NCBI GenBank assembly: GCA_007258455.2
Contig: VDFB02270651.1
Coordinates: forward strand, 703,167,360 to 703,231,359
DNA: 64,000 nucleotides
Direction of reading: 5' to 3'
DNA from: Sequoia sempervirens
Lineage: Eukaryota; Streptophyta; Pinopsida; Cupressales; Cupressaceae
In this document: in pieces, positions 48,055 through 59,000 of the stretch
Layout: each line of letters starts with the position of its first letter
How positions within the stretch are numbered: the first letter of the stretch is position 1
The notes under the pieces: generated by a model
What the model was told of the DNA's origin: nothing
What the model saw: only the letters and a program-made list of their open reading frames with translations
Databases searched by the model: none
Program-made: the position numbers and the translations under genes

Positions 48055-48066
48055 GTAGGGGGCAGA
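48051..48066 (+). other. 3' polypurine tract of element G
   Basis: CTAAGTAGGGGGCAGA directly before the 3' LTR start TGATGAG; it overlaps the stop of the extra ORF. Confidence 0.88.
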
Positions 48067-48984
48067 TGATGAGCCCAAAATGTGCTCATAGTTTGGATAT
48101 TATGATGAACTTTTAATACCTTTAATTTTGTTATTCATGGTTGTTTAAACTCTTTTGAAACCTTTTATTGGGATATCCTGTAGCAAAACACTTTCATGTT
48201 CCTACAGCCTATTGTGTTGTCTTGTCTACATTTATTACCTCGTTGACTCCCTAAATGACTAGTATATCACATATAGTTTTTGAATGATGAAATAGATTTA
48301 AATATATGATTAATGAATGGATATTGTGTATGTGCCATGTGCCTTTTCTTTCGCATTTGTTACCTTGTGTTTCGTAGGTTGTTGAAGAAAGTATGATCGA
48401 GTCAAACGCAGCCGATCTCGACCTTGCAGTAAAGTCTATTTCCTACACGACTTCGAGGAAGCTCTGGCAAAGACTTTTTGACCAAAACTGTTGGGAAGGA
48501 TTTTTAATGACAGTCAATCTGGAAAGAGTGGAGCGCTAGATTCTCTCTAGATCAGGTTGAATTGATAAATTCATTTATGAAGTCTGTTCCTTGATTTTGG
48601 GATACGCTTTACTTCCACGTCTTTCTTTGTTAGGGTTAGTTAGTTAGTTGTTCTCCTAATTTTAAATAAGTGCTCCTCCTGCATGAGTGGGAAAGAAGAT
48701 GGTTAGAAGTTAGATAGAAGCATGGTTAAATCATGGTTGAGTTAAAATGACTTTGCATTGCCTTCCTGTAGCGTAGATAGAATTCTTTCCAAGTATTTAT
48801 TTCTATTAAGTTGTGACCAAAACTAGTTCTTAGTGCATATATTGTGCCGTGCCATTCAAAGTATACGTTCCCTGGTTTGACAAGTAAATGAATGTCCATA
48901 AAGAGATATTGGTCACCTGCTGGAATGTCCAATTCCCAGGATAGGTTTTACTGTGATTTTCATATCCTTTTGTGGGCGCGACCA
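48067..48984 (+). repeat. 3' LTR of element G (about 400 bp deleted)
   Basis: A 918-bp copy of the 5' LTR, ending GCGACCA before the ATGCC duplication. The internal 400-bp gap relative to the 5' LTR falls at about 48,722. Confidence 0.93.
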
Positions 48985-48989
48985 ATGCC

Positions 48990-50675
48990 TATAGTGGATC
49001 ATTATGGATTTAGGTTTGGGAGATGCATTTAACTATTTTCCTTAACCTAATGACTTATTCCTAAGTGACCCCATCTTCTATCTTCATTCTACTAGCTACC
49101 TAAAGCAAGTTATTGTCATATTTCAGATTTCATTGGGGTGTATGGACTTCTTCCCAATTGAATCTTTATCATTTTTCATTATAGGAATCATGCTTTGATG
49201 CACTTGAGTAGTGTTTCTTTGCATGTTAGATCTTAACAACCTTAGATGCGCATAAGGTTGGGACTTGCACACATTTTCATTTATAAGATTTACATAATTT
49301 TATCAAGTTTTAATTACCAAACTTGAGGTTTGACCGAGGCAAACCCCTATACACCCAAAAAAAACATTTTATCTTGCAAATTTGTCACAGGTCTAGATCT
49401 CGAAGCAAAGGTTAATAGGTATAGGAATAAAGTGTAGACAAAAAGATACAGGTCTAGATTTTGAAGTTTCAAAAAGGGCTATTGGGACCCATTTTCCCTA
49501 GGGTGAATGCGTCCTACTTTAGGTTGCAAAATAAAATTTTTGGATCAAGTGCACATTAGTTTATCTTTCTCAGATCTATTAGAAAGTTGTTGTTTATGCT
49601 ATGGTTTTCCTTTAAATCTACATTTAAATTTTTATATTGCATAATTGAGTTTGTTAAGTATTTCATCTTCATCTCCCAAAAGTGCATTTAAGTCATATTT
49701 GTAATTTTGTGTGATAAAGGAAATAATAGATCCCCTAATAGGATTGACTCACCTAAGGGTTGAAAGTCAATCGTACCTTTAGGAGGTCACTTTTCCTAAT
49801 GAAAGTAAGGAAAAATGAGGGTGTCCTAGATCTTCACTCCACTTTGGTTATCCACACATCATTATAAGGGGGATAGCATATCTTCTTATTTTTAGTTTTC
49901 AAAAAAAATTCTTAAAAACATATCTTGATGTCTTATGATCTCTTTGTCTAGCTTGGGGGCATCTTGACTCTAAGACTTATCATTTATGTGACTATCTTGT
50001 AATGTAGTTTGTAGCAACCACATGCCTATCTATTTTTTGTATGGTATTTACCTTGCTAGCCATATTTGTGTATGTTATCTTTTATCTAATCACATTATGT
50101 CATTTCTATAGATTATATCATGTCTATTTTTCACTTTTTTCCCTAACATGTTTTTTTACAACTAACATGTTTGTGGTGAGATTATAGTCACCTTTGTAGG
50201 ATAGAAGACTCATTTCCTTTTTTTGTCCTGTGTCAACTTCTCTATTGCATATAGGCCGGCTCAAAGACCTGTGTCCTCTTCATCCTAGGTATATTCTCTT
50301 CAACCTCTTTCTCTACCTTAGCTCACACATGTTAGAATGCATATGCTTGCTAAAGTGGGGGAAAAATGTAATGCCAAAAATTGTACCCCATGCAATTTCG
50401 CACTACATAACGCCCCCTTAGCCCAATTAAAGTTGATAATGCAATTCCCCTTTCACCTAACCTTAATCTTGTCCCTAACCCCTTTATTTTTGGTTTTCTA
50501 AGTGAAATTTTGTCATGGATGCTAGCAAAACATGTAAAAGTCTATGCACCATAGAAACATCCCAAAAAATTCCTACCTAGATAACCTTTGGGAAGTTTTA
50601 ATTCCCACCTCTTTGTGAATTGTAACACCTATCTAGCCTGTAGATGCACCGAAAATTCCCATTTGCATGCCTTTT
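48990..50675. other. Non-coding sequence between elements G and F
   Basis: Host-side or older-repeat sequence continuous with 37,436-38,075 before G inserted. It holds hairpin copy 2 at 49,485 and a phrase GGTTTGACCGAGGCAAACCC at about 49,327 that recurs in altered form at about 57,366. The 63-codon ORF at 50,230 shows no family resemblance. Confidence 0.5.
49485..49514. repeat. Recurrent hairpin motif, copy 2
   Basis: GGACCCATTTTCCC, TA, GGGTGAATGCGTCC; arms pair with two mismatches and one G-T pair. Confidence 0.75.
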
Positions 50676-51662
50676 TGTTGAGTAGTATGGATAATTGAAA
50701 GGGGGGGTGAATAAGTTATTATAAAACAACTTTCTTGACTTTAATTAATTTGGAGCAAACTTAAATCAATCAGATATGAATGAACATGAAAGCACAAAAC
50801 AACACCAAGCACAATGAACACCAAAATTTACATGGAAACCCAAGAAGGGAAAAACCACAGAGAATAATAAATCTCAATTATAAAGCACCGGTTAAGGTGA
50901 CAACGATTAAGGTGATTTTTACAAAGGCTCACTACCAAATTGTTCACTGCAAGTAAGGCTCACTACCGGTTAGGCTCACTTCCAAAAGAGAAAGGCCCAT
51001 TGCCAACAAAAAAAGGCTCACTACCAATAGAAAATGGCTCATTGCCAGAAGAATGATGAAAGGAAATCCACCATTGAAATAACTATCACCAACAATAAAT
51101 CTAGATAGAATATCACTGTTTGCTGCCTTTGGTCATATACTTTCGTACACTTCACAATTTCTATATTTTTAGATTTGCATTCATCACACTTGCTTCCATC
51201 GAACAAAATCAACTCTTATATAATTCCATGTCATCAAAATACCTAGGTCAGCCAGACACAATGTCTTCATAGTCTTCCAAGTCGGCCAAAAACAATTTGA
51301 ATTAGGTAGCCACAAAATCATTCTCGTGGTGAAGAGGAATGAAACGTGGACCACACAAAACCTCCTTACTCAACTCAACATGTTACAATGATATCCAAAA
51401 ATAGAATAAACACATTACAATGCAGATAATGTTTCAGGGTACATTAACCAATTTCTAGATTGGTACGAATCCAAAACAATGTATCTCATTATGTTGCAAG
51501 ATGAATGGGACCGGGAGAAGCATGACTAAAGATAGATCATCACAACACATTATCTGAATCCCATCAATTTGGATCACCAAATCATCAAAATTAATCAACT
51601 AAGATATGTTGACATCAATGACAACCATTAATGACAACAATCAAGAACATCACATTCCAACA
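50676..51662 (-). repeat. Left LTR of element F (3' LTR)
   Basis: From TGTTGAGTAG to CATTCCAACA. It includes, at about 50,920-51,045, about six spaced copies of GGCTCACTACC or close variants (sense strand GGTAGTGAGCC). Confidence 0.9.
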
Positions 51663-51674
51663 ATCTCCCCCTTT
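51663..51674 (-). other. Polypurine tract of element F
   Basis: Minus strand AAAGGGGGAGAT directly before the 3' LTR start TGTTGGAATG. Confidence 0.88.
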
Positions 51675-51889
51675 GTCATTTATGGAAACATCCATCAACA
51701 ACAAACCAAACAACTCAAATATCAACATCTTCTTGTCTTCTTTTCTTCTTCCCCTTTGACATCAAGGACAAAGGGAAAAATCTCCCCCTGAAAAACTTAC
51801 TCCACACCCTATGAGGAAGCATCCTAGCATTGGTCCAGATAAGAGTGAACATGTAATATTTTGGACCAATGCACACCCTAGTGCACATT

Positions 51890-53352
51890 ATTGTAGATTA
51901 GGAGGGGGTAGAACCCCTAACTTCTACCGAAGATACTCAAAGGTATCTTTGCTCAACAGTTTTGTAAAAATATATGCAATATGCGCTTTTGTAGGTACAT
52001 ATTAAAGTTTGACCTCATTATCCAATACCTTCTCCCTCAAGCAATGATATATAATGGATATATGTTTCATTTTGGAGTGCTATACCAGATTCTTGGAAAT
52101 GTTTATTGCACTAGTATTATCACACATAATTGAGATTGGTTCATCAAATGATATGCCAATGTCCTTCAGTGTTTGTTTCATCCATAGTATTTGAGTGCAA
52201 CATGAGGATGATGCAATGTATTTAGCTTCAACAGTAGATAAAAATACAAAATATTATTTCTTACTTGACCAAGCAACCGACCATGAGCTATGGAAATAAG
52301 CTCCACCACTTGTAATCTACTTGTTATCAACACATCGAACCCAATCAACATCAGTGTAAGTTGTTAAAGTGAAATCCGAGTCCTTTGGATACCATAACCC
52401 CATGTCTTTTCTACCCTTCAAATATCTAAAGATCCTTTTTACTGCAACATGTGATTCCTTTTGTTCTTGTTGAAATCTAGTTGCTAAATAAACAACATAC
52501 ATAATGTCTGGTTTGGTAGCAGTCAAATATAACAATCTTCCAATCATTGACTTGTACATACTTGCATCAACTTTAGGTGAATCATCTTCTTTTGTCAACT
52601 TGCATCTGATAACAAGAGGTGTACAAACCGGTTTAAAATTCTCCAATCCAAACTTCCTCAACAATTCTTTGGTATACTTGGACTGAGAAATGAAAATTCC
52701 TTTGCTGGTTTGATTTACTTGTAGTACAAGGAAGAAATTTAACTCACCAATCATAGACATTTCAAATTCCTTCTGCATTTCATCTACAAATTTTCTCACG
52801 CACATATCATCATTTCCTCCAAAAATTATGTTATCAACATAAGCCACAACAATCGACAATTGATCTATGTGAGTTCTATAATACAAATTACTGTCAGCAA
52901 ATCCCTTTTGAAATTTGTCTAATCAATTATTTATTTAATCTGCCATACCAGGATCTAGGTGTCTACTTCAATTCATACACAACTTTTTTCAACTTGCTAA
53001 CAACATCTGAGTCACTTCTAGACTTGAATCCCTTTGGTTGCTCAATGTAGACTTCTCCCTTTAGTTCTTCATTCAAGAATGCAGACTTTACATCCATTTG
53101 ATAGACTTTGAAATCCTTGAAAGCTGCAAAACCAAAGAATTTCCAGATTGCTTCCATCTAGGCAATAAGTGCATATGTTTCTTCAAAATCAATACCTTGA
53201 TCTGAGTGTAACCTTTGCAATCCAATCTTCCCTTGTTTCTCACTACCTTTCCATTTTCGTCCAACTTGTTCCGGAATAGCCACTTTGTTCCAATTACATT
53301 TTTGTCTTCCAGTCTGAGCACAAGTTCCCAAGTCTAATTTTTCTCTATCCAA
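51890..53352 (-). pseudogene. Element F: reverse transcriptase and RNase H (broken)
   Basis: Ty1/copia RT followed by RNase H. RT starts near 53,321 (RLEDKNVIGTKWLFRNKLDE) and has VYQMDVKSAFLNEELKGEVY at about 53,115-53,050. The catalytic motif reads AYVDNIIFGG near 52,840 where YVDD is usual, so one Asp is lost. Then come MIGELNFFLVLQV, ISQSKYTKELLRKFGLEN and MIGRLLYLTATKPDIMYVV. RNase H has TYTDVDWVRCVDNK and, downstream, a Glu in VEAKYIA. The terminal block AYIFTKLLSKDTFEYLR-stop-KLGVLPPP ends at about 51,900. Stops and frameshifts occur throughout; 52,317-52,886 is the longest open part. Confidence 0.9.
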
Positions 53353-53399
53353 TCAAGCTCTTCCTTCATTTCCTTCACCCAATTCTGATCATTGCATGC

Positions 53400-54760
53400 T
53401 TCTTCCATATTCTTTGGCTCAATTTTCAAGAGTAGACACAATAATACTTGCTCTTGAGTTGCTTTACTTCTTATGGTGATTCCCTTATTCTTATCTCCAA
53501 TGATTTGGTTTTTTGAGTGGTTTTTCTATACATACCTTGGAGTTTTAGTTGTAGTCATCAAAGCTTCTTTTGTCTCTTCTTCTTCTTCTTCTTCTTCTTC
53601 TTCTTCTTTCTTACCTTTTTCTCCTTTGTCATCCAAGTCATCTAATTTATTTTCAATGTGCCTTTCAAGATTTCTTTGAACATCTTCATCTACTTTTACA
53701 TTCACGCTTTCAAAATTCTTGTTCAATCTCTTGTTGTAACACTGGTATGCTTTACATCTTGTAGAGTAACCTAGAAATATGCCTTCATCAGCTCTACTGT
53801 TGAACTTTCCAAGATTGTCCTCATCTCTCCAAATGTAGCATTTACTTCCAATTTTTTTGAATTACTTTACCGTGGGAGCTCTTCCATGCCATAGCTCATA
53901 TGATGTCTTTCCATATCTCCTCTGGAACCGTACTCTATTAAGAGTGTATACTATTGTGTGTATTGCTTCTCTCTAGTAGATCTATGGTAAGTCTTCTTCC
54001 ATGATCATTGTTCTAGTTGCTTCTTGAATTGTATGGTTCATTCTTTCTACTACACCATTCAGCTGAGGTGTTCTAGGGGCAGATAGTTGTCTTTTAATGC
54101 CATGATTTTCACAAAATTTGTTCAATTCATCAGAAGTAAACTCTCCTCATCTATCAAATCTTAAATACTTGATTCTCTTGTCAACTTCATTCTCAAATCT
54201 TTCCTTGAAGATCTTGAATTTCTCTAAAGCTTCTGATTTTTCTCTTAAAAATGCAACCCAGGTTAGTCTGGAATGATCATCAATTAAGAGCATGAAATAT
54301 GTCTCACCTTGTAAGCTTCTTGTTTTGGTCAGACCACATAGGTCAATGTTTACAAGGTCCAAAAAACTAGTGGATGATTCTTCTTTTCTTTGAAACACTT
54401 CTCAAGTCTGCTTTCCTTCTTGACATCCTTTGTAGATAGTGTTGTCTGGTTTGGTTAGTCTTGGAAAATATTTGATTGCTCTTGTTGAACTTATCCTTAC
54501 CAAATTGTCAAAGTTGATATGAAACATCCTCCGGTGCCAGAGCCAATTGTCATTGGACTAGGAGAATAAGAATATCTTTGTAGCTCCTTTTAGTTGATAC
54601 ATATTCCCACTTGTTCTTTTTCTAGTTGCAATAACAGTTCTAGATCTCTTCTGGATCTCACAACCATCGTCCTGAAACACCACATTATTTCCATTTTTGC
54701 ACATATGTCCAACACTCAAAATATTATGATATAAGCCCTTCACATAGTAAACATTGTCAA
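53400..54760 (-). pseudogene. Element F: integrase (broken), with poly-Glu insertion
   Basis: The GAG-pre-integrase region at 54,743-54,558 reads YHNILSVGHMCKNGNNVVF. The core at 54,398-54,147 reads LVNIDLCGLTKTRSLQGETY followed by FMLLIDDHSRLTWVAFLREK (first catalytic Asp kept). The sequence onward to about 53,800 has TPQLNGVVERMNHTIQEATR with the catalytic Glu. The C-terminal part carries a run of about 12 Glu codons (GAA repeats, 53,575-53,608) just after a Lys/Asp-rich stretch. In-frame stops are present, for example near 54,140 and 53,985. Confidence 0.88.
53575..53608. repeat. (TTC)n / (GAA)n microsatellite
   Basis: About 11 uninterrupted trinucleotide units; read as poly-Glu in the integrase frame of element F. 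Confidence 0.92.
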
Positions 54761-54794
54761 TGTTATGATTTCTATCAAATGTAATAGAACTAAT

Positions 54795-55048
54795 TCAAAC
54801 AATCTGTGTTTTATCATCTCCAAATCTAACAAAACCTCCATCATATTTCTCAAGCTTTACAAACTTACTTTTGTCACTGGTCATATGATTCAAACATCCA
54901 CTATAAATGAGCCATTCATCTTTGTTTATTTTAACAAACAATGTAGCTTCAGTGCTATCATCAAATTTTAGACAAATATTAAAGATATCAAATCTAGGTT
55001 CATCATTTTCTACCAAAAACAAACAATCCTCATGATTTGATTCACCAT
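54795..55048 (-). pseudogene. Element F: Ty1/copia protease (active site lost)
   Basis: Protease remnant with EWLIYSGCLNHMTSDKSKF where the family has W-x-x-D-S-G-C-S-x-H-M. The catalytic Asp is Tyr, a transversion, and the Ser after Cys is Leu. The downstream GFVRFGDDKTQIV block (usual V-x-x-G-D) is recognisable. It is continuous with the end of Gag, with one frame change near 55,060. Confidence 0.82.
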
Positions 55049-55905
55049 CTAAAATGTTGACATCCTCATTGACATAATAGGCCTTTTTATTAATCTTTTT
55101 AAACTTTTTTCTTGATCCTTTTTTGGACACTTAGTTGCTAAATGACCAATCTTTTCACATCTGAAACATTTAAGAGGTAATATACCTTTGTACTTGTCAG
55201 TACCTTTCTTCATCTTCCTTGTGAAGTTTTCTTCCAATTCTTCTAAACTTTCATCATCCGGATCTTCTTCTATCTTTGTGGCTTTGAAGGCTGTTTTAGA
55301 TTTCTCCTTTTCTTTTCCAAATTTCCTCATCTCAAATGCTTTCAAGTTGCCAAATAGTTGCTCTCTAGTGAATTTCTTTGGATCATAAAATTTCTCAATA
55401 GTTGAGATTTTGTCACTGTAACTCTCCGGTAAGGTCATCAGAATCTTCTCAATTACATCTTCATATGTCATATTCCCTCCTTGATTTTTGACTTCATTTA
55501 CTGCACTATCAACTCTTTGAAAGTAGCTTGCTATATCCTCACCTTCTTCCATTCTCAAGTTTTCATATCTGCACTTAGCTGTCAGATTCTTTGATAATTT
55601 GACTCTATCATTTCCTTCATAGATTTATTTCAATTTTCCCAAACTTTATAAGTAATGCCCAATGAAATGACTTTTGTTAACTCAGTCTTAGACAAACCAC
55701 TAAATATTGCATACCTTTCTTTTTCATTCTCTTCATAGGGTGAAATCTCATTTGTAATAGAAACACCTTTTGATGGTTCAACATATTTTGACTCAATAGA
55801 TTTCCAAGTCTTGTAGCCAAGAGAAATTAGGTAACCTCTCATTTTTACTTTCCAAAAACTATAGTCAGCTCCATCAAATACAAGAATTTTCAGTTTGTGT
55901 TCCAT
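55049..55905 (-). pseudogene. Element F: Ty1/copia Gag (broken)
   Basis: Gag begins at ATG 55,905 (MEHKLKILVFDGADYSFWKV), the UBN2/DUF4219-like start typical of copia Gag. It has W-K-x-K-M and, after a frame break near 55,600, MRMEEGEDIASYFQRVDSAV, ILMTLPESYSDKISTIE and NLKAFEMRKFGK. A canonical CCHC zinc knuckle (CFRCEKIGHLATKCP) lies at about 55,175-55,130. This differs from the CHHC form in the Ty3 elements A and D. Confidence 0.88.
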
Positions 55906-55947
55906 TGGATCTACCCCAAGTAGTTAGGCTCTTCTTCAAGGAACCAA

Positions 55948-55960
55948 AGCTCTGATACCA
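55948..55960 (-). other. Primer-binding site of element F, tRNA-iMet type
   Basis: Minus strand TGGTATCAGAGCT, two bases from the 5' LTR; one mismatch to the usual TGGTATCAGAGCC. Confidence 0.88.
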
Positions 55961-55962
55961 AT

Positions 55963-56987
55963 TTTTGAACAGTCCAAATAACTGAGAGGGGGGGTGAATC
56001 AGTTATTATAAAACAATTTTCTTGACTTTAATCAATCTAGAGAAAACTTAAATCAATCAAATATGAATGAACATGATAGAAAAAAACAACACCAAGCATA
56101 ATGAACAACAAAATTTATGGAAACCCAAGAAGGGGAAAACCACAAAGAATAATAATTCTCAATTATAAAGCACCGATTAAGGTGACATTAGTTAAGGTGA
56201 TTTTTTACAAAGGCTCACTACCAAATTTCTCACTGCAGGTAAGGCTCACTGCTGGTTGGGTTCACTGCCCGACTATTATAGCCAAAGGTATAAAGGGTCA
56301 CTACCAAAAGAGAAAGGTCCACTGCCAATTAAAAAAGGCTCGCTGCTAATAGAAAATGGCTCACTACTAGAAGAATGATGAAAGGAAATCCACCGCTGCA
56401 ATAACTGTCACCAACAATGACTCTGGATAAAATCTTACTATTTTCTACCTCTGGTCGTATACTTTCACACACTTCACAATGTCTGGATTTTCAAATTCGC
56501 ATTCATCACACTTGCTTCCATTGAAAAAAATAAACTCTTACTTATACCATTCCACGCTGTCACAATCTCTTAGGTCAGCTAGACATAATGTATTGATAGT
56601 CTTCCAAGTTGTCCAAATACAATTTGAATTACGTAGCCAAAAAATCATTCCAGCAGTGAAGAGGAATGAAACGTGGACCACACAAAATCTCCTTGCTCAA
56701 GTCAACATGTTACAATGATATCCAAAAATAGAATAAACACGTTATAATGCAGATAATGTTCTGGGGTGCATTAACTAATTTCCAGATCAGTCTGGATCCA
56801 AAAGAATGTATCATTATGTTGCAAGATGAATCAGACCAGGACAAGCACAACCAAAGATAGATCATAGCTCAACATCTAGAGCCTGTCAATCCAGATCACC
56901 AAAGCATCATAATTAATCAGTTGCCAAGATGTGTTGACATCAATGACAACCATTAATGACAACAATCAACAACATCACATTCCAACA
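55963..56987 (-). repeat. Right LTR of element F (5' LTR)
   Basis: A 1,025-bp copy of the left LTR ending CATTCCAACA before the CTTTT duplication. The inner edge reads TTTTGAAC, one substitution from TGTTGA in the left copy. The GGCTCACTACC motif series recurs at about 56,210-56,375. Confidence 0.88.
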
Positions 56988-56992
56988 CTTTT

Positions 56993-58970
56993 CTCCATTA
57001 TAACTTGTCATTCTTCAATTCCATTCATTCTATTCACTCTTTCAATCTTGCTCATTCAATCTATCTCTCATTCTCACTTGCATTCTTCTCCTACACCATT
57101 TTATTGCAAGATCTATTGCTCTTTGGCTTCTACATAGGATCTTTGATTCTCTTGGCTTGTCTCAGGTGTTGCATACTCTCCTTTGGAATCACTAGTTTGA
57201 TTAAAGGGGGGTAACTACACTCTCTTTTATTAAATTATCATCTTTATTTTGATAGCATATTGTCATTTTAACTTGTCTATTGTCTCATCTATTTACTTTC
57301 TTGTCTACTTTATTTTCTATCTATCTATTTAGCTGTCTATGGAGGTGGGAACACCTACATGGGGGTTTGATTGAGGAAAGCCCCTAAACAACCCAATATA
57401 TTTCCTTATCTCTATTTGTGTAGGTTGTTGACTTGGAGCATTGCGGGAGGCCTCATAACATTGGACCTCTTGTGAGTTCTTCATTCCTTTTTCATCTCAT
57501 CATTCTATTTGATTTCATTTAAATCTATGCATGTTATTTCTTTTTTGGTATTTCTATTGTTATGGTAATTTAGCACAAGATTTATATTTTAACCTTAGAA
57601 CATTTAGTAGATTCTTTGATGTCTTTGTTAGAAAAAAATATTTTGAGTCCATACAAGACTACAACGTACCACAGGAACGTTCATGCTCTGCACTGTCATC
57701 CTAGGTTGAGAGTTAGCTAGTTTTCTTATGAGACCTCTGAAATCTACTCTTTCAGTTCCTAAAACTTTTGTTCCTTAAATCATCATTAAAACACAAAATG
57801 TCTAAAAAAACCCTTTGTCCTTCCTTGCCACTTGATCTTTACCCTTGAGGTAGTTAAGGAACGCTTTCCCTTTGAGGAGGAGGGGGGTGGCATTTTTCCT
57901 CCACTACATAACTTGCTTTGAGAATTCCAATAGAGAGAGACAAAATATTAGTTCATATAACCAAATTTAGTTTGAAAACATGTAAATTTGTTCTTCTACA
58001 TTGAAAAATTAAAAAAGGTGGTGAAATTGTTAAACCACCATGAAAATTCTATTTCTATGTTAGATAAAGTACAAATTGCAAAAAAATTAGAGCATGCAGG
58101 TCTTACAACACAAGCCCCCCATGCCCTTTTACACCATTTTTTGTGATTCTAACAAACATGTTTACATTATAACTTGCATTGAGAATTCCAATAGAGAGAA
58201 AGAGGAGAGGGAAAGGTGAGATAGAGAAAAGTAGAGAGGGAAGGAGGGAGGGAGGGAGAGGTAGGGAGATATGTCTAGAGCTCAGGGAGATAGAGAGTGA
58301 GATAGAGAGGTAGAGAAAGGGAGATAGATAGGGAAAGAGATGATTTTGCTTCACACAAATGTGAGTGTGTTATAACGTGATTATGTTTGTGTGAAGAGAA
58401 AGATAGGGAGGGTGAGGGAGATTTTTCTTTTTGAAAATGTAAAAACATTGTAACACACTCGTGCTATTATTTGATTTGAGAATTTCTAATCATTAGGGTT
58501 GGATTTTCCTTGGGCATCCAACCTAAAGGGTTGGATTGTCATGTCAACACCCATAAGTTTTTTTTTTGCAATTTATCAAAAAATGATACTGAAACATAGG
58601 AAAATGGTGGGTGGAATGATGTGAGAGGGGTTCACCACAATGAAATGATGACCTAACACACCTTTATTTTTCCTAGTTTCATATGGAAAAAGGGAGAGAT
58701 ATCTCCCAAAGGGTAGAATTGACTTTCATCCTTGAGTTGAGTCAACTCTATGGGGATGACAGATCGTTGATTTTCCTTATGACAGAATATGACTATAATG
58801 CACTTTTGGGAAATGAAAATAAAATTCCTAATGAACTCAATTGTGTGATGTAAAATGTGAAATGCAAAGTTAAAAGATAGAACAAATAGAAACAAATTTT
58901 TTATAGTAGATCTGAGAAGGGTATAATGATCTGTACCTATCTCCAAAAGTGGTTGTTGAGTGTCCTGCTA
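56993..58970. other. Non-coding sequence right of element F
   Basis: Continues the DNA that F inserted into. It is pyrimidine-rich at 57,000-57,350. A phrase TTGAGAATTCCAATAGAGAGA occurs at about 57,918 and again at about 58,178. No ORF of substance. Confidence 0.45.
58190..58345. repeat. Purine-rich (GA/GGA) low-complexity tract
   Basis: AGAG, GGAGGGA and AGATAG units dominate about 155 bases on the plus strand; the Ser/Leu-rich minus-strand ORF here is an artefact. Confidence 0.88.
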
Positions 58971-59000
58971 GGACAAATTCTCCCTAGAGTGAATGGGTCT
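58971..59000. repeat. Recurrent hairpin motif, copy 3 (decayed)
   Basis: GGACAAATTCTCCC, TA, GAGTGAATGGGTCT, followed like copy 2 by an AAAATTT-containing stretch. Confidence 0.6.

Larger units (their letters stand above)
38076..48984 (+). mobile_element. Element G: Athila-like Ty3/gypsy retrotransposon with extra 3' ORF
   Basis: A 10,909-bp element with exact target duplication ATGCC at 38,071-38,075 and 48,985-48,989, LTR ends TGATGAG...GACCA / CAACCA, a tRNA-Asp primer-binding site and a 3' polypurine tract. Order is LTR, gag-protease-RT-RNase H-integrase, a roughly 1.1-kb gap, extra ORF, LTR. The D-L-G-A protease motif, tRNA-Asp site and ORF in the env-like position suggest the Athila lineage. 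LTRs differ by about 3-4 percent over the first 275 bases (hand count), so it is the youngest element here, yet it is already full of stops. Confidence 0.95.
50676..56987 (-). mobile_element. Element F: Ty1/copia retrotransposon
   Basis: A 6,312-bp element on the minus strand. Evidence: exact target duplication CTTTT at 50,671-50,675 and 56,988-56,992, LTRs of 987 and 1,025 bp, an iMet-type primer-binding site beside the right LTR and a polypurine tract beside the left. Order in element orientation is gag, protease, integrase, RT, RNase H, the defining Ty1/copia order. All domains are broken. LTR divergence is about 9 percent over 140 bases by hand count. Confidence 0.95.

Noticed and set aside
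50920..51045. CRISPR-like look of spaced short repeats in the LTR of F (and in C)
   Set aside because: Repeats are degenerate with irregular spacing, sit within LTRs, and the context is a eukaryotic genome.
53473..53679. Plus-strand ORF with a poly-Ser run
   Set aside because: Antisense shadow of the integrase poly-Glu (GAA)n tract.
58103..58354. Minus-strand Ser/Leu/Pro-rich 83-codon ORF
   Set aside because: Translation of the purine-rich low-complexity tract.
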